A stretch of DNA of 17,264 nt from Bacteroidota bacterium (GTDB lineage: Bacteria; Bacteroidota; Bacteroidia; Chitinophagales; Chitinophagaceae), in contig JANYAL010000100.1 in assembly GCA_025361325.1 (NCBI GenBank), positions 1 to 17,264 on the forward strand. The letters run 5' to 3'. The notes beneath the pieces were generated by a model. It did not search any database and had not been told where the DNA came from. It was given only the letters and a program-made list of their open reading frames with translations. Below, piece by piece: positions 14,974 to 17,264 of this stretch (position 1 is its first letter; each line of letters opens with the position of its first letter). Both the position numbers and the translations under genes were made by a program.

Positions 14974-15447
14974 TTAATTTTGAGGTGCTACCTGTACATT
15001 CCGGTTAAAACCCTCTTCGAGGGAAATGAAGGTCTCGGTACGTTCAATGCCTTTTATTTTCTGCAGCTCATCGTGTAGCACATGACGGAGCTGGCTGATG
15101 TCCTTGCAGACGATCTCAATGAACATGCTGTAATTGCCGGTGATGTAGTTCAACCGCACGATTTCCGGAATCTTCATCAGGTCTTTGGCAACGGCATCGT
15201 ATAAAGAGCTTTTCTCCAGGTAGATGCCTACAAAAGCGGTGATATCGTAGCCCAGGTGGTGCAGATCCACATTTAATCTTGTACCTTTAACAATACCGAA
15301 TTCCTGGAGTTTCTTGATGCGAACGTGTATGGTGCCGCCGCTCACGAATAATTTCTTGCCGAGTTCGGCATACGAGATTTCGGCAGTTTCCATCATTTCA
15401 TTGATGATCTGCAGGTCCAGTTTGTCAAGATTCAATTTAGTTGCCAT
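14974..15447 (-). CDS. Lrp/AsnC-family transcriptional regulator
   Basis: The 157-residue protein has the standard two parts. An N-terminal winged HTH starts at LDKLDLQIINEMMETAEISY, with recognition helix SGGTIHVRIKKLQEFGIV (36-53). A C-terminal RAM domain (about 65-145) binds small ligands, typically amino acids, and builds dimers and octamers. The core motif TGNYSMFIEIVCKD matches the usual G-x-Y-D-x-x region. Length is normal. The gene is followed by the FAD oxidoreductase gene on the same strand after 68 nt. Its upstream region is extremely A/T-rich with interleaved palindromes (15479-15495) and is shared with the promoter of the tRNA-like RNA on the other strand, so it may autoregulate there. 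The effector is unknown. Confidence 0.93.
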   Translation of the reverse strand: MATKLNLDKLDLQIINEMMETAEISYAELGKKLFVSGGTIHVRIKKLQEFGIVKGTRLNVDLHHLGYDITAFVGIYLEKSSLYDAVAKDLMKIPEIVRLNYITGNYSMFIEIVCKDISQLRHVLHDELQKIKGIERTETFISLEEGFNRNVQVAPQN

Positions 15448-15478
15448 TATTAGTATTTGTTTTTAAATTAATTCAATA

Positions 15479-15495
15479 TTGTATACAAATATTTG
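15479..15495. promoter_or_regulatory. two interleaved palindromes upstream of the Lrp-family gene
   Basis: TTGTATACAA (15479-15488) and CAAATATTTG (15486-15495) are perfect 10-nt palindromes sharing three bases. They lie 31-48 nt upstream of the Lrp start, within about 70 nt of A/T-rich DNA. A second CAAATATT occurs at 15514-15521. Lrp proteins favour A/T-rich, loosely palindromic, repeated sites, so autoregulation is plausible. On the minus strand both CAAATATT copies read AATATTTG, one base from the -7 consensus, so they may also be promoter elements. Confidence 0.45.
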
Positions 15496-15555
15496 AATAT
15501 TATATATATTTTCCAAATATTTACTAAATTACTTTTAATGTAATAGCATTTATCC

Positions 15556-15563
15556 TAGATTTG
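15556..15563 (+). promoter_or_regulatory. -7 promoter element of the tRNA-like RNA
   Basis: TAGATTTG matches TAnnTTTG exactly. Transcription would begin near 15569, some 16 nt before the base-paired 5' end at 15585, leaving a short leader for RNase P-type trimming. The usual -33 TTG is not evident; T-rich sequence is present at that distance. Confidence 0.55.
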
Positions 15564-15584
15564 TATCTGAAAGTTCTTAAACAT

Positions 15585-15758
15585 TGTGGGGTGATGAAAT
15601 TTTTGGCAGACATGCCCCCTTGTCTCGGGGGTGAGGACCACAGGATAAACGCAGCATAGAGCCGTTCCTGCAGCAATGCAGGGCGACCGGGGTCGACCAC
15701 CGAACTTTGTACTGCAGCTAACTGCCTCGTGGAGGTTCGATCCCTCCCCCTACAGCCA
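15585..15758 (+). ncRNA. tRNA-like structured RNA with ~99-nt variable region
   Basis: The ends pair as a tRNA acceptor: TGTGGGG (15585-15591) with CCCTACA (15748-15754), 7 bp with one G-U, then G and encoded CCA (15755-15758). T8 and G9 are followed by a leucine-like D-arm. Its stem is ATG/CAT (15594-15596, 15611-15613) and its 14-nt loop includes GG at 15605-15606. An anticodon-like arm is CCCCC/GGGGG (15615-15631) with the 7-nt loop TTGTCTC. The T-arm GGAGG-TTCGATC-CCTCC (15731-15747) is fully canonical. In between, a 5-bp stem TGAGG/CCTCG (15632-15636, 15725-15729) closes an 88-nt domain containing a CCTGCA-GCAA-TGCAGG hairpin with a GNRA loop (15667-15682). A formal GUC anticodon would have T at position 37, normally a purine, so decoding is doubtful. 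It is neither a normal tRNA nor a recognisable tmRNA (no ALAA tag, far too short). A decayed or interrupted tRNA is possible. Confidence 0.65.
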
Positions 15759-15761
15759 CTT

Positions 15762-15810
15762 AAAGCCTCAGAAGCTAAGCGGGATGCTTATTCTGAGGCT
15801 TTTTTATTTT
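15762..15810 (+). terminator. strong intrinsic terminator of the tRNA-like RNA
   Basis: A 12-bp stem (15762-15773 with 15791-15802, core AGCCTCAGAA/TTCTGAGGCT) continues, past a two-base bulge, into TAAGC/GCTTA around a GGGAT loop. The T-run TTTTTTATTTT follows immediately. It begins four bases after the encoded CCA, so the RNA is a self-contained transcription unit. Confidence 0.88.
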
Positions 15811-16364
15811 CCGGGGGCGCGCCGAGTATACCCCTGGGTATTTTGGAGGGGTTTCTCAGTATTCCGGCACGACTTTTCAGCCTTCCAGACTTAAAAAAAT
15901 TCCTCCTTTTTTTTAGTATCCCCAATCACCTTTTTTAATTTCCTTGCATGATTTGCACAATTGCGTTGACTACAAAGTGCAACAAATGCAAGCAATGCAA
16001 ATCTTTACTAACACCCAAATACTTTAAAGGCTCAATTACCCGCTTCGTTATGCCTTACCATACCCTAGCATGGAAAATTCGGTGGGGAAAAAATACCAAC
16101 TACGGAATAAATGATGAAGTGTTAAGAACATGTTAATGGAATATGCCAAAGTTAATCGCGGATGTGTATTTCGTAACTTATACACAGTAAAAAATATAAA
16201 GGACTCATTGCAAGACTTTCTAATCAATTTCAAATTTTAACTCTGTTGATAACTGCTTTAAATGAGTTCCAAAACCTCTGTGCAATTATAACAATGGGAA
16301 GGCAGATGCATATCAAGGTATCTTTTAGAACAGTTATTGATCATTCTTTAAATGAAAAGAAAAA
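15811..16364. other. A/T-rich gene-poor region with short symmetric elements
   Basis: No convincing gene is present in these ~550 nt; the short open frames lack start context and any protein-like composition. Visible elements are a GGCGCGCC palindrome (15816-15823), a 6-bp ATACCC/GGGTAT stem (15828-15841) and an A7/T8 hairpin (15892-15915). There is also the TTGCA/TGCAA array described separately. Two weak DnaA-box-like words occur, TTATACACA (16178-16186) and the inverted TGTTGATAA (16244-16252), each one base off consensus. Base composition shifts clearly to A/T compared with the genes to the left. Confidence 0.5.
15944..16000. repeat. TTGCA / TGCAA box array at 9-nt spacing
   Basis: TTGCA occurs at 15944 and 15953, with TTGC again at 15961. 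The complement TGCAA occurs at 15978, 15987 and 15996. Spacing is 9 nt (once 8) within each half, and the two halves face each other. GATTTGCA (15950-15957) reappears inverted as TGCAAATC (15996-16003). Array symmetry like this is seen in recombinase arm sites, replication iterons and multi-site operators; which applies is not clear. Confidence 0.6.
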
Positions 16365-17264
16365 ATGAATATTTTTATTTTAACACAGATACCGATTCGC
16401 AAGCTAAATGGAATATTGTTTTTCAACGATACAGTAAGGCGAAAGAGTTTAGTGAGATTTCCACTTGTCATTTTTCTTGTGTTGGCTGTTGCGTATTCCA
16501 GCTACACATATGCGCAGAAAAAGCAATGGAAGAAGCCGAAGCAACAAATAACTACCGATATTAGCAGTATTAACTTACCTCCTAAAGTACAGCTACCCAG
16601 TAATGAAAGCGGGCAGGTGCTACAGCCAATGAACAATGGCCAGGTAGTGTATGATAAGAACCAGGATATTTATTGGCTCGCTGACGCTAATCTGGCGGGC
16701 GATCTAAAGATGCGCCAAGAGTTGGCTCCCAAACTCAAGATCAATTCTGATGGAAGCATGGATTATCAGACTGCTCTCAATTGGGTAACAATGTTAAACA
16801 ATTACAAGGGCAAAGGCTATCTGGACAAAAATAATTGGCAGCTTCCGGTCACTCCTGCATATGATCCAAGTTGTCTTTCGAAAAACGTAAACAATTTCGG
16901 AGCCAATTGCACCGGCAGTGCACTGGGAAACCTATATATCCAGGGTTTAAGGATAACCTTTCCTAATAGCGTTATCTCCGACTTTTCAGCTAATTTACAA
17001 GTGCTTCAGGATGTTCAACCTTCGATGTATTGGACAATTGATCAAAATAATGGAGGGCAACAAACATTTTCATTTCTCACAGACACTATTGCAGGCAACA
17101 CGACCGACTTCAACTATATGCATGTTCTGGCAACGATGAAAGGCTCAATCGGTCAGCCCCCATCCGGCTCTGGTGTTGTACCTTACACAAGCGGGCCAGG
17201 ATTTGGGAAAGCCGTGTACGATACCTATCAGAAGAGAACCTGGCTCCTCGATGCCAACCTGGCC
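16365..17264 (+). CDS. exported protein with Lcl/DUF1566-like modules, partial (3' end beyond window)
   Basis: This frame stays open for 300 codons to the window edge without a stop. It opens with a basic stretch (RRKSLVRF) and a hydrophobic segment (PLVIFLVLAVA) ending SSYTYA-Q, a signal peptide cleaved near residue 50. The 31-residue n-region is long, so a later start such as the TTG at 16416 is possible. A module reads VVYDKNQDIYWLADANLAG (94-112), then ALNWVTMLNNYKGKGYL, NNWQLPV (157-162) and GANCTGSALGNLY (179-191). This matches the order of the Lcl C-terminal/DUF1566 pattern: a D-x-x-x-x-x-W opening, an ALNWVTMLN segment, W-x-LP, then C-x-GS-x-x-GNLY. A second copy begins at 281 (GKAVYDTYQK, TWLLDANLA), so the protein is repetitive. 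Such proteins are surface or secreted and of mostly unknown function; adhesion is one known role. Confidence 0.75.
   Translation, partial: MNIFILTQIPIRKLNGILFFNDTVRRKSLVRFPLVIFLVLAVAYSSYTYAQKKQWKKPKQQITTDISSINLPPKVQLPSNESGQVLQPMNNGQVVYDKNQDIYWLADANLAGDLKMRQELAPKLKINSDGSMDYQTALNWVTMLNNYKGKGYLDKNNWQLPVTPAYDPSCLSKNVNNFGANCTGSALGNLYIQGLRITFPNSVISDFSANLQVLQDVQPSMYWTIDQNNGGQQTFSFLTDTIAGNTTDFNYMHVLATMKGSIGQPPSGSGVVPYTSGPGFGKAVYDTYQKRTWLLDANLA

Noticed and set aside
15585..15758. Reading the tRNA-like RNA as tmRNA (ssrA), using the short frame ending GCA GCA TAG near 15651-15659 as a tag
   Set aside because: Bacteroidota tmRNAs are roughly twice as long, lack an anticodon-like arm, begin with a GGATTCGAC-type D-loop and encode tags ending ALAA. 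Here the tag frame would end INAA and would start inside a GC stem.
15676..15938. Two overlapping open frames of 69-72 codons
   Set aside because: They run through the tRNA-like T-arm, the CCA end and the terminator stem, all of which are better explained as RNA structure.
15948..16136. 62-codon open frame with CNKCKQC, like a zinc-binding protein
   Set aside because: The cysteine pattern is produced by the TGCAA box array. The rest has no protein-like character and there is no promoter or start context.
16178..16252. Possible replication origin from two DnaA-box-like words
   Set aside because: Both words deviate from consensus by one base, only two are present 57 nt apart, and no dnaA or other replication gene is visible. 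Chance matches are likely in A/T-rich DNA.
16352..16564. 70-codon open frame overlapping the start of the Lcl-like gene
   Set aside because: It is out of frame with the 300-codon reading that carries a signal peptide and repeated modules, and its Cys-rich end is the frame-shifted signal peptide.

Overview
The window looks like chromosome from a Bacteroidota bacterium, most probably a Chitinophagaceae-type organism. Several genes are preceded by the Bacteroidota sigma-factor -7 element TAnnTTTG at a fitting distance. Start codons almost never have a Shine-Dalgarno sequence, leaders are A/T-rich, and the gene content fits: a secreted Asp-box propeller protein, DUF4434, an exported FAD oxidoreductase and a long acyl-CoA dehydrogenase. 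The placement below phylum level is an inference from style and content, not a measured result.

Layout. Positions 68-415 (-) hold a small AhpD-like protein. Positions 766-5084 (+) hold a large secreted Asp-box (sortilin/VPS10-like) protein, an ion channel 11 nt downstream, and an unrecognised 92-residue protein. Positions 5085-5412 are a convergent gap with a 24-nt perfect palindrome and an inverted pair of 11-nt iterated repeats. Positions 5413-9597 (-) hold a run read as MarR regulator, acyl-CoA dehydrogenase, then a secreted N-acetylmuramoyl-L-alanine amidase. A divergent control region at 9597-9684 carries two facing -7 boxes and a 14-nt perfect palindrome. Positions 9684-13024 (+) hold a membrane glycosyltransferase 2, a DppC/OppC-type permease and a DUF4434 protein. 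Positions 13016-15447 (-) hold an Lrp/AsnC regulator followed by an exported FAD-dependent oxidoreductase.

The right end differs from the rest. At 15585-15758 there is a 174-nt RNA with its own -7 box and a strong intrinsic terminator. It folds as a class II (leucine-like) tRNA: 7-bp acceptor stem, canonical D-arm, 5-bp/7-nt anticodon-like arm, canonical T-arm and encoded CCA. Its variable region is about 99 nt instead of 10-20. I cannot match this to tmRNA or any ordinary tRNA, and it is the best candidate in the window for something undescribed. Beyond it lies about 560 nt of A/T-rich DNA with a TTGCA/TGCAA array at roughly 9-nt spacing. Then comes the start of an exported protein with Lcl/DUF1566-like modules that runs off the window edge.

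How the genes work together. The MarR protein is well placed to control itself and the acyl-CoA dehydrogenase behind it, and possibly the divergent glycosyltransferase. The Lrp regulator lies directly upstream of the FAD oxidoreductase and shares its upstream region with the tRNA-like RNA. The remaining neighbours look like ordinary chromosomal genes without an obvious common pathway.
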